Of a DNA stretch of 49,522 bases, positions 10,196-19,400 are shown in pieces. Below the pieces are notes generated by a model. The model had not been told where the DNA came from, searched no databases, and worked only from the letters and a program-made list of their open reading frames with translations. Each line of letters starts with the position of its first letter. Position 1 is the first letter of the stretch. This stretch comes from Planctomycetota bacterium (GTDB lineage Bacteria > Planctomycetota > Phycisphaerae > UBA1845), in NCBI GenBank assembly GCA_016208685.1, contig JACQXM010000017.1, forward strand, positions 1 through 49,522, read 5' to 3'. The position numbers and the translations under genes are program-made.

Positions 10196-10879
10196 GTGCT
10201 TCTGGGGCTCTCGCTCTTCGGTTTCGGCATGGGCCTTCTGCTTCCGGCGCATCGCGTGGCCCTCGGCTTGAGTTTTGCCGCCATCGGGTGGGTGTGGTTC
10301 CTGCCCGCGTTCTTCGGTCTCCGGCTGCACAGGGACGAGAATGTCAACCTCGGCACCGTCTGGCCGATGGCAGGCACCTGGCTCGTAGTGGGAATCGGAG
10401 AATGGGCGGCAGGCTGCGGGCTGGCGTTTCGCTCGGCCTCCGCGGCGGCGGCTGTCGCGGGAAGCGTTCTCCGGCACGGATGCTGGCTTGTCATCGCCGT
10501 CTACCGCCAGGCACGCAGCCGCCGCGAGAACCAAGGCGCCGCGCAGCACCCCGCGACAATCGCTGAGCCCAGGGCGGCCACTGGCCTGCGGCCCCGCCGT
10601 AAAGTGACCGGCGAAGCCCGACGAGGACACTCCGCGAGGGACGCCGACTTGCGTACTCGTCCCGCGGGCTCGCGGAGCTACAAGCAGCCTGCGCGCCGTG
10701 ATATCGGCCGGCGCCGGGGTGATCATCCGGGGGAGGATCGCCTGCATCGCGCTACGCACGCTGGTGCGATTCCGACCCAGCGGTTGAGGGAAGGAAGGAA
10801 CCAATGCCATCCGAACTCAAGGCACTCCTGCAGGAGTGGGAGGCGAGACTGCAGAGTCCGTGGGGCTTCGCCTGGTTGA
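10196..10879 (+). CDS. Membrane protein paralogue 2, start and end uncertain
   Basis: The credible part is roughly 10139-10540, which encodes a three- to four-helix membrane protein clearly related to the one at 9585-10067 (shared FLPxFFGxR and NxNLxTxW motifs). There is no ATG in frame. GTG at 10196 is the only usable start and has no Shine-Dalgarno, while an ATG at 10167 in another frame meets a stop after two codons. The last 110 residues look non-coding, and the frame overlaps the next gene by 76 bases, which is odd in such a tidy cluster. A frameshift or decay is likely. The coordinates follow the open frame. Confidence 0.4.
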   Translation: MLLGLSLFGFGMGLLLPAHRVALGLSFAAIGWVWFLPAFFGLRLHRDENVNLGTVWPMAGTWLVVGIGEWAAGCGLAFRSASAAAAVAGSVLRHGCWLVIAVYRQARSRRENQGAAQHPATIAEPRAATGLRPRRKVTGEARRGHSARDADLRTRPAGSRSYKQPARRDIGRRRGDHPGEDRLHRATHAGAIPTQRLREGRNQCHPNSRHSCRSGRRDCRVRGASPG

Positions 10880-11310
10880 TCGCGATGTTGGAACTGGCAT
10901 TGACCATGGCGGTATGCGCGATCAACGCAACCGCAGCCATGCTGGGTGGTACGGACGCCATCACGCCCGACCAGTTGGCGGTCATTCTGACGATGCTCGC
11001 CGCGTTCGCGACCCTGGTTTATGTGTACGGAGTGAAAACCGCAGCGAAAGGGCCGGTCGCCGAATCCGTCACCTTGGTCGCCGTCTGGTGCGCTGCGGCT
11101 GCATGGGTCCTGGTCGCAGGCCGTCAGATTGTCGCGGACACTCAGAGTGTCTGCTACTTGGTGCTCCTTGGTGGCGCCGGTCTCTGCGTCCTGCTCGGAG
11201 TTGGTAGCGCTGCCTGGAACGTATGGAAACGCCGGCGTGCGGTCCCGGGCGCCGGCTCTGAAGTGGCGCCACGCGGAGGACGGACGCCCGTCGGCCCGCC
11301 AGGCGGCTAG
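10804..11310 (+). CDS. Four-helix membrane protein, unknown function
   Basis: 168 residues beginning at an ATG with a purine-rich GGAAGGAAGGAA just upstream. Four hydrophobic helices are predicted at about 22-46, 57-76, 87-104 and 116-137, with a cytoplasm-like amphipathic N-terminus and an Arg/Pro/Gly-rich tail. No catalytic motif is visible. It closes the cluster that begins at 8780. The cluster has no recognisable enzyme, so a shared role cannot be named. Confidence 0.7.
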   Translation: MPSELKALLQEWEARLQSPWGFAWLIAMLELALTMAVCAINATAAMLGGTDAITPDQLAVILTMLAAFATLVYVYGVKTAAKGPVAESVTLVAVWCAAAAWVLVAGRQIVADTQSVCYLVLLGGAGLCVLLGVGSAAWNVWKRRRAVPGAGSEVAPRGGRTPVGPPGG

Positions 11311-11473
11311 TCGCGGGCGTCTCATTGCGGGCGAAACCGCGCTCGCCGGACAGCGCTTCGACGTCAGTGGACGGTCCTGCCCCGAATTCCGTTGGCCACG
11401 AATCGCGCCGGGTGTCCCGGCTGGCTCGCGCACAGGCGGTGCGGACCGGCGCATGGCGACCTAGAATGCCCCC

Positions 11474-12058
11474 GTGACGCTCGACGAGCACCTCACCTGC
11501 CCCCGGTGCGGATACGACCTCTACGGCATCCCCGCACTTCGCTGTCCCGAATGCGGGTTCTACTACGACGCCGAGGCGCTGCGCTCCTTAACCTGGGGTA
11601 CCGTGTGGACGCACTACTTCGCCGCGCGCCAGGTGACGTTGCGCGCGGTGCTGGCAGCGGCCTTCGCCGTACCTTCGCTGTGCGGCGCGCTGGGCCTTGT
11701 CGGCCTCGGGCAGGGTTTTGTGATCGCGGCGTGCTATAGCCTGGCCTTCATCGCCTGGCGGGTGTTTTCCGACGCCCCCAACCACGCCGCCGATATCCCG
11801 TCGATCCTGAATCTGTTCGTGGGATTCGGGTTGGTGGTCGCCCTTGTGGTGTTGATCTCGCCGACCGCCTGTGTGGTCGCGGCGGGCGTACTGCTTGCGA
11901 CCGCATGGTACGGCCGACTCCGTCGCTGCCCGCCGCTTCCCTCCGCATGTGACGAGCGCTCACGGGCCGTGCTGCGCATCGCGGGCCGTGCCGGACGGAT
12001 GGGGGATTGTGCCTTGTGCGCGTCGGCGCTACTGGTACTGGCCGCGCTTTGGCTGTAG
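11474..12058 (+). CDS. Zinc-ribbon membrane protein (planctomycete type)
   Basis: 194 residues from a GTG start at 11474. The N-terminus carries two CxxC knuckles, CPRCGYDLYGIP and CPECG, at residues 9-28. This predicts a zinc ribbon of a form very common at the N-terminus of planctomycete membrane proteins. Three to five hydrophobic helices follow (about 52-80, 82-96, 108-142 and near the end). Function unknown; such ribbons are thought structural or regulatory. The GTG has only a weak ribosome binding site. Confidence 0.75.
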   Translation: MTLDEHLTCPRCGYDLYGIPALRCPECGFYYDAEALRSLTWGTVWTHYFAARQVTLRAVLAAAFAVPSLCGALGLVGLGQGFVIAACYSLAFIAWRVFSDAPNHAADIPSILNLFVGFGLVVALVVLISPTACVVAAGVLLATAWYGRLRRCPPLPSACDERSRAVLRIAGRAGRMGDCALCASALLVLAALWL

Positions 12059-12545
12059 TCCAGGCGGCCGCACCGGGGAGCAGAAACGTTGCGGGTCCGC
12101 GCGCAACCGGTCACGACAACCAATGCCCCGGCGCGATCCCGCGAACTCCTGATCCACGGTGAGGCGAGGGCGGACATCCATCGACGCGCCGTGCGGCGCC
12201 CCGAGCCAAACAAGCCGTCCGCCGCGCCACGTTGCGCGTGCCGATGCGGGATCGGTGGACCCGGTAGTCGCGTTCCCGTCGAGTACGACGGCGGACCGCT
12301 TATCCGCCCCCTGCCAGCGAGCTGTCCCCGGCGGCCCCTCCGCCCCACGCGGCCCGCGGGCCCGACGCCACCTCCCCTCGCCCCTCGCCCCGCGCAGACG
12401 TTGCGGCGAGCGGAGTTGCCGGGTAGTAACTCGGGACGTTACGCCGCCGCAACGTCTGCGCGGGGCGGCCGGCGAACCGATGGGCGGTGCGGATACGTAT
12501 GGAGCAGTATCGAGTGTCGGCTTTCGCGCCGTCACGCTTGCACGA
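12059..12545. other. Intergenic region with long inverted repeat
   Basis: No gene supported; the open frames here are GC-driven. The notable content is the 21-bp inverted repeat at 12388-12465. Confidence 0.6.
12388..12465. repeat. 21-bp perfect inverted repeat with 36-base spacer
   Basis: Left arm 12388-12408 and right arm 12445-12465 are exact reverse complements (core CAGACGTTGCGGCG / CGCCGCAACGTCTG). The 36-base spacer itself contains AGTT and AACT in inverted order. It lies 80 bases upstream of the DUF1573 gene. No target-site duplication or transposase is seen. Confidence 0.75.
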
Positions 12546-13934
12546 ATGAAACAGCGACCCTCCCCATGGCTCCGGCTTCGCCTCATCGCGCTGGCGTGCG
12601 CGCCTGCCGTCGCCTCCACGGCGTTCGCCCAGCTCCCGCCGACACCGCCGGAAGGCAGGCCGCAAGCCGCCGAGCCCAAACCGCGGCTGTTCGTGGCGGA
12701 GCGAATCAAGGACCTGGGCAAGCTCATCGACGGCGACAAGGCCACCATTCGCTGGCGCCTGGAGAACCAGGGTACCGCGGATCTGGTGATTGAGCGCACG
12801 CAGGCGGCCTGCGGCTGCACCGTGGTTCAGTTGCGCGAGGAGGAGAAGGTTATCCGCCCCGGCAGCGTGCTGGAGCTTACCGCAGAGTTCGACAGCACCA
12901 AGCGCCGCGGTGAGCAGGCCAAGACCGTCGTCGTGCACAGTAACGACCCCATCGAGCCGGCCCTGAAGCTCGAGTTCAAGGCCGAGGTGGAGGCGCTCGT
13001 CGAACTCGATCCGCAGGACGTAGTGAACCTGCGGAACGTGCAGCGCGGCGCGACGTCTCCGCAAACGCTCAGCGTCATGCCGGGCGGCAAACAGCGCGAG
13101 GTCGAGGTGCTGGGGCTGGACGTTCCCGCGGGTGCGCCGATCACCTACGCCGTCGAACCACTTGGTGATGCGTCCAGGCCGGGCGGCCGGATCAGGTTCA
13201 CGGTGACGGAGGCCGCACCGCTCGGCCGGTTGGCGGTGGATGCCAAACTCAAGGTACGCGTGGACGGGACCGAGCTGGACCGCCCGGTGCTCATCCGCGG
13301 CGAGGTGGTCAGCGAGCTTACCTGGCAGCCGAAGGTGGTGGACGCCACGCGGGTGCCCTCCAATCGCGGCAAGGCGCTGGCGCCGGTGCTCCTTCAGTCG
13401 CCCACCAAGGTGCCGTTCGATGTGCTCGAGGTGTCGGCGGGCCCGCTGCTCAGTGCCACGTTCGAGGAGACCCAGAAGGCACAAGCACGCACGGAGTATC
13501 TGGTGAAAGTCACGGTGCGCGACGACGCCCCCGCCGGGCCGTTCGCGGCGATGCTTGGCGTACGCACCAGTTGCCTGGACCAGCCGCTGATCGAGATACC
13601 GGTGTACGGCATGGTGGCGGCGCCGGTGGAGATCGAACCGCCGCTGCTCCTGCTTCGCCAGGACGGCAGCCCCGTGGGATCGCGCCGTCGCATGAAGCTT
13701 CAGGCGGCCACGGATCAGTCACTGGAGCTCGGCGAGATGGTCTGCGATGAGCCGGCGGTGCAGGCGCGCGTGGACTCCGTGGCCAGCGCGCCGTATCGGC
13801 ATTTGCGCTTCGTGGACGTCGAGCTGAACGGCCGGGTTCCGCCCGGAACGCACCGGACCGTGCTCCGCGTGAGCACCAACGTCCGCGGCGCGGAGCGGCT
13901 GGATATTCCCGTGGTGATCGAGGCGCCGCCGTGA
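12546..13934 (+). CDS. Secreted DUF1573 protein
   Basis: 462 residues from the ATG at 12546; upstream in-frame sequence has no signal peptide and overlaps the inverted repeat. Residues 1-25 form a signal peptide (cleavage near AFA-QL). Residues about 45-145 are a DUF1573 Ig-like domain with the hallmark TQAACGCTVVQL and VHSNDPIEP. Two or three further beta-sandwich segments follow to the end (for example VLIRGEVVSELTW, IEIPVYGMVAAP and VLRVSTNVRG). DUF1573 proteins are abundant in planctomycetes and Bacteroidetes and are thought to be extracytoplasmic; no enzyme activity is known. A terminator lies 380 bases downstream. Confidence 0.9.
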   Translation: MKQRPSPWLRLRLIALACAPAVASTAFAQLPPTPPEGRPQAAEPKPRLFVAERIKDLGKLIDGDKATIRWRLENQGTADLVIERTQAACGCTVVQLREEEKVIRPGSVLELTAEFDSTKRRGEQAKTVVVHSNDPIEPALKLEFKAEVEALVELDPQDVVNLRNVQRGATSPQTLSVMPGGKQREVEVLGLDVPAGAPITYAVEPLGDASRPGGRIRFTVTEAAPLGRLAVDAKLKVRVDGTELDRPVLIRGEVVSELTWQPKVVDATRVPSNRGKALAPVLLQSPTKVPFDVLEVSAGPLLSATFEETQKAQARTEYLVKVTVRDDAPAGPFAAMLGVRTSCLDQPLIEIPVYGMVAAPVEIEPPLLLLRQDGSPVGSRRRMKLQAATDQSLELGEMVCDEPAVQARVDSVASAPYRHLRFVDVELNGRVPPGTHRTVLRVSTNVRGAERLDIPVVIEAPP

Positions 13935-14038
13935 CCCGACGGTGCGGCGGGGGAACCGGTTGTACGCGGGCGCAGTTGATCGCCGGGAGAATGCGAGACA
14001 GGTGAAGAGCGCGACGGGTGTAGGGACAGATATCTGAC

Positions 14039-14250
14039 ATGGCACAGATGACGAAGGACGCTCCGAAAGTCGAGCCGCGCGGCACAAGCGGGGGGCAGCC
14101 AGGCACCCCGCTGCCCGCGCCGAAAACGGCGGTGAACCCCTCCCCGAAGCGTCGGGCCGCCGGGCACGCTGGCCGGTGGTGGTGTGGTTGGGCCTGTGGC
14201 TGCTGTGGGTGGGGTTCCTGGCGGTGATGATGCTCGCGGCGCGCGCCTAG
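14039..14250 (+). pseudogene. Probable frameshifted mini membrane protein
   Basis: An ATG at 14039 opens a short polar N-terminus (MAQMTKDAPKVEPRG, Pro/Lys-rich) that looks coding to about codon 40. After that its own frame turns into Trp/Cys/Gly-rich noise. In the frame used by the stop at 14248-14250, codons from 14170 encode WPVVVWLGLWLLWVGFLAV, an ideal transmembrane helix with a short MMLAARA tail, but that frame has no start. A single base gain or loss near 14140-14170 would join them into a roughly 70-residue tail-anchored protein. It may be a true pseudogene or a sequencing error. Confidence 0.45.
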
Positions 14251-14315
14251 GCGCCGGGAGGGCGCAACGTAGGCGGCGGCCGGGCCCAGCCTGGTGGGCT
14301 CAATGTTGCCGCCTT

Positions 14316-14352
14316 CCGATCCCCCGACTGAGGCCGGTGGATCGGGTTTTTT
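14316..14352 (+). terminator. Rho-independent terminator
   Basis: CCGATCC (14316-14322) pairs with GGATCGG (14339-14345), followed by a G and then six T residues. It would end plus-strand transcription from the DUF1573 gene and the mini gene and shield tetR. Confidence 0.65.
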
Positions 14353-14376
14353 GACCGGCTGGAAAGCCGGTCCCAC
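14351..14376 (+). repeat. Dispersed repeat family B, copy 1
   Basis: Contains GACCGGCTGGAAAGCCGGTC at 14353-14372, itself a hairpin (ACCGGCT and AGCCGGT arms). An exact inverted copy is at 37461-37480. Confidence 0.75.
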
Positions 14377-14457
14377 CGCACTGCAGGTTCCACGGCGCTG
14401 GCAGGTCTCACCGCGCATCACCGGCGACTTTCCTGGAAGGGCGCAGCGCACGACACG

Positions 14458-14483
14458 TTGACCGGCTGGAAAGCCCCTCCCAC
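14458..14483 (+). repeat. Dispersed repeat family B, diverged copy 2
   Basis: Shares TTGACCGGCTGGAAAGCC with copy 1, then differs in the right arm (CCTCCCAC instead of GGTCCCAC), which destroys the hairpin. Confidence 0.65.
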
Positions 14484-14530
14484 AGCGCTGGAAGCTCCCA
14501 CAGCGCTGCCAGTCCCACAGCGCCGCCTGG
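14477..14530 (+). repeat. Three tandem 18-bp units
   Basis: Units at 14477-14494, 14495-14512 and 14513-14530 share CTCCCACAGCGCTG with small changes toward the third copy. It grows out of the tail of repeat family B. Confidence 0.7.
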
Positions 14531-14606
14531 TCCCGCGTAACCGACGCCGAATCCCCGGAAGCCGGCACCGCGGCGGGGTTGTAATCCGGAGCCGGCCCGA
14601 GTACGA

Positions 14607-14612
14607 TATAAT
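14607..14612 (+). promoter_or_regulatory. -10 box of the tetR-RND operon
   Basis: A perfect TATAAT, rare in such GC-rich DNA, 29 bases before the tetR ATG. No good -35 is at the standard distance; TTGTAA at 14579 is 22 bases away. Confidence 0.55.
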
Positions 14613-14613
14613 G

Positions 14614-14629
14614 GACGGACGAGTCCGTC
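14614..14629. promoter_or_regulatory. TetR-type operator
   Basis: Perfect inverted repeat GACGGAC-GA-GTCCGTC placed one base after the TATAAT, over the expected transcription start. That is a classical site for self-repression by a TetR-family regulator. Confidence 0.65.
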
Positions 14630-14640
14630 AGGTAAAACGC

Positions 14641-15321
14641 ATGCCTACCGAGGCCAAGGAAAAACGACCCGCGGCACGCGGCCGACCGCGAGACCCGTCC
14701 CTCGCCGCGCGGCGCCGCCACGAGATTCTCGACGCCGCGGCCAAGCTGTTCGCGCAGCGCGGCTTCGCGGCCACCGACCTGCAGGTGGTGGCGGACGAAC
14801 TGAGCGTGGGTAAGGGCACGCTCTACCGCTACTTCCCCAGCAAGGGCCGGCTCTTCCTGGCGGCGGTGGACCGCGGCATGCGCCGGCTGCGCGAATGCGT
14901 CGATGCCGCCTGCGAAACGGTCGGCGACCCGCTGGAGCAGATCGTCGCGGCCATGGGCGCGTACCTGGGGTTCTTTGATGCCCATCCGGAGTTCGCGGAG
15001 CTGCTGATCCAGGAGCGTGCCGTCTTCCGCGATCGCAAGAAGCCGACCTACTTCGAGCACCGCGAGGCGAACATCGGCCGCTGGCGCAGCCTCTTTGCCG
15101 GACTCATCGCCGAGGGGCGCATCCGGGACGTGCCGCCGGAACAGATCACCAACGTGCTCAGCAACGCCGGGTACGGCACGATGTTCACCAACTTTTTCAC
15201 CGGGCGGCGGCGGCCGCTTCAAGCTCAGGCGCGGGAGATCGTCGACGTCGTGCTTCACGGCATTCTGACTCCCGCCGAACGCGTGCGGCGCGGCGCCTCC
15301 GGGGGAAGGAAATCACGATGA
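14641..15321 (+). CDS. TetR-family transcriptional regulator of the efflux operon
   Basis: 226 residues from the ATG at 14641. A basic N-terminus precedes the TetR DNA-binding domain at about residues 24-72 (RRHEILDAAAKLFAQRGFAA, then VADELSVGKGTLYRYFPSKG). The C-terminal domain is of the type seen next to RND pumps. The operon starts with it: its stop overlaps the adaptor's ATG (ATGA), so translation is probably coupled. A palindromic operator over the promoter (14614-14629) suggests it represses itself and the pump until a ligand binds. An earlier in-frame ATG at 14611 lies inside the promoter and operator and is rejected. Confidence 0.93.
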   Translation: MPTEAKEKRPAARGRPRDPSLAARRRHEILDAAAKLFAQRGFAATDLQVVADELSVGKGTLYRYFPSKGRLFLAAVDRGMRRLRECVDAACETVGDPLEQIVAAMGAYLGFFDAHPEFAELLIQERAVFRDRKKPTYFEHREANIGRWRSLFAGLIAEGRIRDVPPEQITNVLSNAGYGTMFTNFFTGRRRPLQAQAREIVDVVLHGILTPAERVRRGASGGRKSR

Positions 15322-16451
15322 GATGGCACGGTGTACGCCGTCGTCGGCCGGCACCCCGGCGGGGGGGGCTGGCGCTACTACTGCTCGTCGGCTGTCGCGG
15401 CGCCGAACCCGCGGCAACGACGAGCCGTCCGGCGGCGGAGGATGCGGTGCCGGTGACGGTTGCCGCTGCGGCGCGACGGGATATGCCGGAGCAGGTGCAG
15501 GCGATCGGATGGGTAGAAGCGTTCGCCTCGGTCACCATCAAGCCGCAGGTCGAGGGCCAGCTTACGGAGGTGCACTTCACGGAAGGGCAGTCGGTCCGTG
15601 CCGGGGACGCGCTCTACACCATCGACCCTCGTCCCTTTGTCGCCGAGCTGCGTTTGGCGGAGGCGAACCTGCTCAAGGACCAGGCGCTGGCGCGCGACGC
15701 TGAGCGCGAGGCGCAGCGCGTGACGGACCTCTTCGCCCAGAACGTCGCCGCGGACCGCGAGCGCGACCAGGCGCAGGCGGCCGCCGATGCCATCCGTGCC
15801 CAGGTGCAGGCGGACCAGGCGGCCGTGGAAAACGCCCGGTTGCGGCTGGAATACTGCAACATCCGTTCCCCGCTCGAGGGTCGCGCCGGGGCGCGTCTGG
15901 TGGACCGCGGCAACATCGTCAAGGCCAACGAAACGGAGCTGGTAACCATCAACCAGATCAGCCCGGTTTTCGCGGCTTTCTCCGTGGCGGAGCGGCACCT
16001 GCCGACCATCCAGGAGTACTCCCGTGCCGGCCCGCTGGTCGCCGCCGTGCGCTTCCCCGGCGAGTCGGAGGCGGGCAGCGTGGGCTGGCTTACGTTCGTC
16101 GACAATCGCGTGGACAGCTCTACGGGAATGGTGCGGCTCAAAGCCACCTTTGCCAACGAGGATCACCGCCTCTGGCCGGGCCAGTTCGTCAATGTCACCC
16201 TGGTCCTCACCACACAGCGCGATGCCGTGGTCGTGCCCACCTCGGCGCTGCAAACCAGCCAGGCGGGAACGTTCCTTTTTGTGGTGGGCGGTGACGGCGC
16301 CGCGGAGATGCGCTCCGTTTCCCTGGGCGCCACGACCGGCGACAGCACGGTGATCGCCTCGGGGCTCGAGGCCGGCGAAGTCGTGGTGACCGACGGACAG
16401 TTGCGTGTAACGCCCGGAGCCAAGGTGCGGGCCCGGGACGCGCAGCGCTAG
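15318..16451 (+). CDS. RND efflux periplasmic adaptor (membrane fusion lipoprotein)
   Basis: 377 residues. A basic N-terminus leads to the lipobox LLLVGC with Cys26 as the probable lipid anchor. The barrel-sandwich (biotinyl-like) halves are seen at about 75-110 (IKPQVEGQLTEVHFTEGQSV) and about 185-215 (IRSPLEGRAGARLVDRG), separated by an alpha-helical hairpin rich in Ala, Gln and Glu. A beta-barrel (about 225-310) and membrane-proximal domain complete the family layout; length is usual. It links the pump at 16466 to an outer-membrane channel. No TolC-type gene is nearby, so a channel encoded elsewhere must be used. Confidence 0.93.
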   Translation: MRWHGVRRRRPAPRRGGLALLLLVGCRGAEPAATTSRPAAEDAVPVTVAAAARRDMPEQVQAIGWVEAFASVTIKPQVEGQLTEVHFTEGQSVRAGDALYTIDPRPFVAELRLAEANLLKDQALARDAEREAQRVTDLFAQNVAADRERDQAQAAADAIRAQVQADQAAVENARLRLEYCNIRSPLEGRAGARLVDRGNIVKANETELVTINQISPVFAAFSVAERHLPTIQEYSRAGPLVAAVRFPGESEAGSVGWLTFVDNRVDSSTGMVRLKATFANEDHRLWPGQFVNVTLVLTTQRDAVVVPTSALQTSQAGTFLFVVGGDGAAEMRSVSLGATTGDSTVIASGLEAGEVVVTDGQLRVTPGAKVRARDAQR

Positions 16452-16465
16452 CGCGGACAACGAAC

Positions 16466-19400
16466 ATGAACATCGCGGAACCCTTCATCCGCCGCCCGGT
16501 GATGACCAGCCTCCTTACGTTCGGGGTGCTGGTGTTCGGCGCCATGAGCTACCGCGCGCTTCCGGTGAGCGATCTTCCCAACGTCGACTTCCCCACGGTG
16601 CAGGTGTCGGCGGCGCTGCCCGGAGCCAGTCCGGAGACCATGGCCTCCTCCGTGGCCACGCCGCTGGAACGCGAGTTCTCCACCATCGCCGGGCTGGATT
16701 CCATGACCTCGGCGAGCTTCCTGGGCGCCACGCAGATCACCCTCCAGTTCGCCCTGGAGCGCAACATCGACGTCGCGGCGCAGGACGTCCATGCGGCCAT
16801 CGCGCGGGCCGCCGCCCGCCTGCCGCGCGACCTTCCCAGCGCCCCGTCCTATCGCAAGGTCAACCCCGCGGACCAGGCGGTGCTGTACCTGGCCATCACC
16901 TCCCCCACGCTGCCGCTCTACACCCTCAACGAATACGCCGACACGCTCATGGCACAGCGGATATCGATGGTCTCGGGCGTGGCGCAGGTGATGGTGTTCG
17001 GGGCGCAGAAGTACGCCGTGCGGGTGTACGTGAACCCCGACGCCCTGGCGGCCAAGCAGATCGGCATCGACGAGGTGGCGGCCGCCATCAGCAGCGCCAA
17101 CGTGAACCTCCCCACCGGCCTGCTCGACGGGCGCCACCATGCCTATACCGTGGAGGCAACCGGCCAATTGAACAACGCCGCCGCCTTCCGCACGCTGATC
17201 GTCGCCCAGCGCCGGGGCAACCCCGTGCGCCTCGATGAACTGGCGACCGTGGTCGACAGCGTGGAGGACGACAAGGTGGCCGCCTGGTTCAACGGCGAAC
17301 GAGGCATCGTGCTCGCCATCCAGCGCCAGCCGGGGACCAACACCGTCGAGGTGGTGGATCGCGTGCGGGCCCTGCTCCCCAGCTTCCGCGCCCAGCTTCC
17401 GGCCTCCGTCGATATCACCATGCTCTACGACCGCTCGGAGTCCATCCGCGACTCGGTGCAGGACGTCAAGTTCACGCTGGTGCTGACCCTGGCGCTGGTG
17501 GTGCTGGTGATCTTCCTTTTTCTGAGGAACCTCCCCGCCACCATCATTCCCAGCATCGCCATGCCCATGTCGATCGTGGGCACGTTCGTGGTGATGCACC
17601 TGCTCGGCTACAGTCTGGACAACATGTCGCTCATGGCGCTGACGCTTTCCGTGGGGTTCGTGGTGGACGATGCCATCGTGGTTCTGGAGAACATCGTGCG
17701 CCACCTGGAACGGGGCGAGTCGGTGCACCAGGCCACGCTCGAGGGGTCGCGGGAGATCGCGTTCACGGTCGTCTCCATGACCATCTCCCTGGCCGCGGTG
17801 TTCATACCCATCGTGTTCATGGGCGGCATTCTCGGCCGTCTGCTCACCGAATTCGCGGTCACCATCGGCGCCGCGATTCTCATTTCGGGGGTGGTCTCCC
17901 TGACGCTGACGCCCATGATGTCCGGGCGGTTGCTCCGCGTTTCGCACGGGCAGCGCCACGGGTGGTCCTACCGCGTCATGGAGACGGTCCTGGACGCGGG
18001 CCTGGCGGCCTACGAAACGGCGCTGCGCTGGGTCATGCAACACCGGCCGTTCACCATGGGCGTTTCACTGCTCATACTGGCGGCGTCCGTTTACCTGTAC
18101 TTCCGCATTCCCAAGGGCTTTTTCCCCAGCGAGGACACAGGGCGGATCTTCGCCCAGACGGAGGCCGCCGAGGGCATCTCCTTTCAGTCCATGGTCGAGC
18201 ACCAGCAGGCGGTCACGGCGATTCTCCAGCAGGACCCGCGCATCCGTTCCTTCAGCTCCAGCATCGGCATGCGCGGCGGCAGCGCCACGGGCATGAACAG
18301 CGGGACCATCTTCATGAGACTGATACCGCGCAGCGAGCGCACGCAGTCGGTGGATGAGGTGATCCAGGAACTGCGGCCCAGGCTCGCCCAGGCGCCCGGC
18401 ATCCGCGTGTTCATGCAGAACTTCGCACCCCTTCGCATCGGCGGTCAGCTCACCAAGAGCCAGTATCAGTACACACTCCAGGGGCCGGACACGGATGACC
18501 TCTATGAATTCGCGCCCCGGCTCGCGGCGGCCATGTCCGACCTTCCCGGTTTCCAGGACGTCACCACCGATGTGCAGTTAAAGAATCCCCAGGTGCGCGT
18601 GGACATAGACCGCGACAAGATCGCCGGAATGGGAATCACGCCGGAACAGATTGAAACGGCACTGGGCAGCGCCTACGGCGCCCGGCAGATTTCCACGATT
18701 TACGGCGCCAACAACCAGTACCACGTGATCCTCGGCGTGGAGCCGAGCTTCCAGATGGATCCCTCGGTCGTGCCCCTGTTGCACGTCCGATCGGCGGCCG
18801 GAGAGTTACTGCCCCTGGACGCCCTGGCGCGAGTCACGCGCGGCGTGGGGCCCATGTCGGTCAATCACCTCGGGCAGCTCCCGGCGGTGACGATTTCATT
18901 CAACCTCAAGCCGGGATACTCCCTGGGACCCGCGGTCGTCGAGGTGGAGGGGCTGGCGCGCAACCTGCTTCCGCCGACGATCAGTGGGAGCTTCCAGGGC
19001 ATGGCCCAGGCGTTCCAGTCGTCACAGCGCGGATTGGAACTGCTGCTCCTCATCGCCGTTCTCGTCATTTACCTGGTTCTGGGCATCCTCTATGAAAGCT
19101 ACATTCATCCCATCACCATCCTGACGGCGCTGCCGTTCGCGGGTTTCGGCGCCCTGCTGACCCTCGAGCTCTTCAACATCGATCTGAATCTGTACGCCTT
19201 CGTGGGGATCATCATGCTCATCGGACTGGTCAAGAAGAACGGAATCATGATGATCGACTTCGCGTTGGCGGCGCAGCGCGAGCAGGAACTGCCCGCCGCG
19301 AAGGCGATCTACTCGGCGTGCGTGGTGCGCTTCCGGCCCATCATGATGACGACCATGGCGGCCCTTATGGGGACGCTGCCCATCGCCCTGGGCATGGGGG

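Larger units (their letters stand above)
13935..14640. other. Intergenic region with broken small gene, terminator and repeats
   Basis: Holds a probable frameshifted mini membrane protein (14039-14250), a terminator (14316-14352), two copies of repeat family B, an 18-bp tandem repeat, and the tetR promoter and operator. Confidence 0.7.

Noticed and set aside
12300..13484. Long minus-strand frame opposite the DUF1573 gene
   Set aside because: It mirrors the codon pattern of the real gene and has no plausible start, motif or signal peptide.
16448..18043. 531-codon minus-strand frame opposite the RND pump
   Set aside because: His/Gly/Asp-rich shadow; the RND protein on the other strand is complete and conserved.
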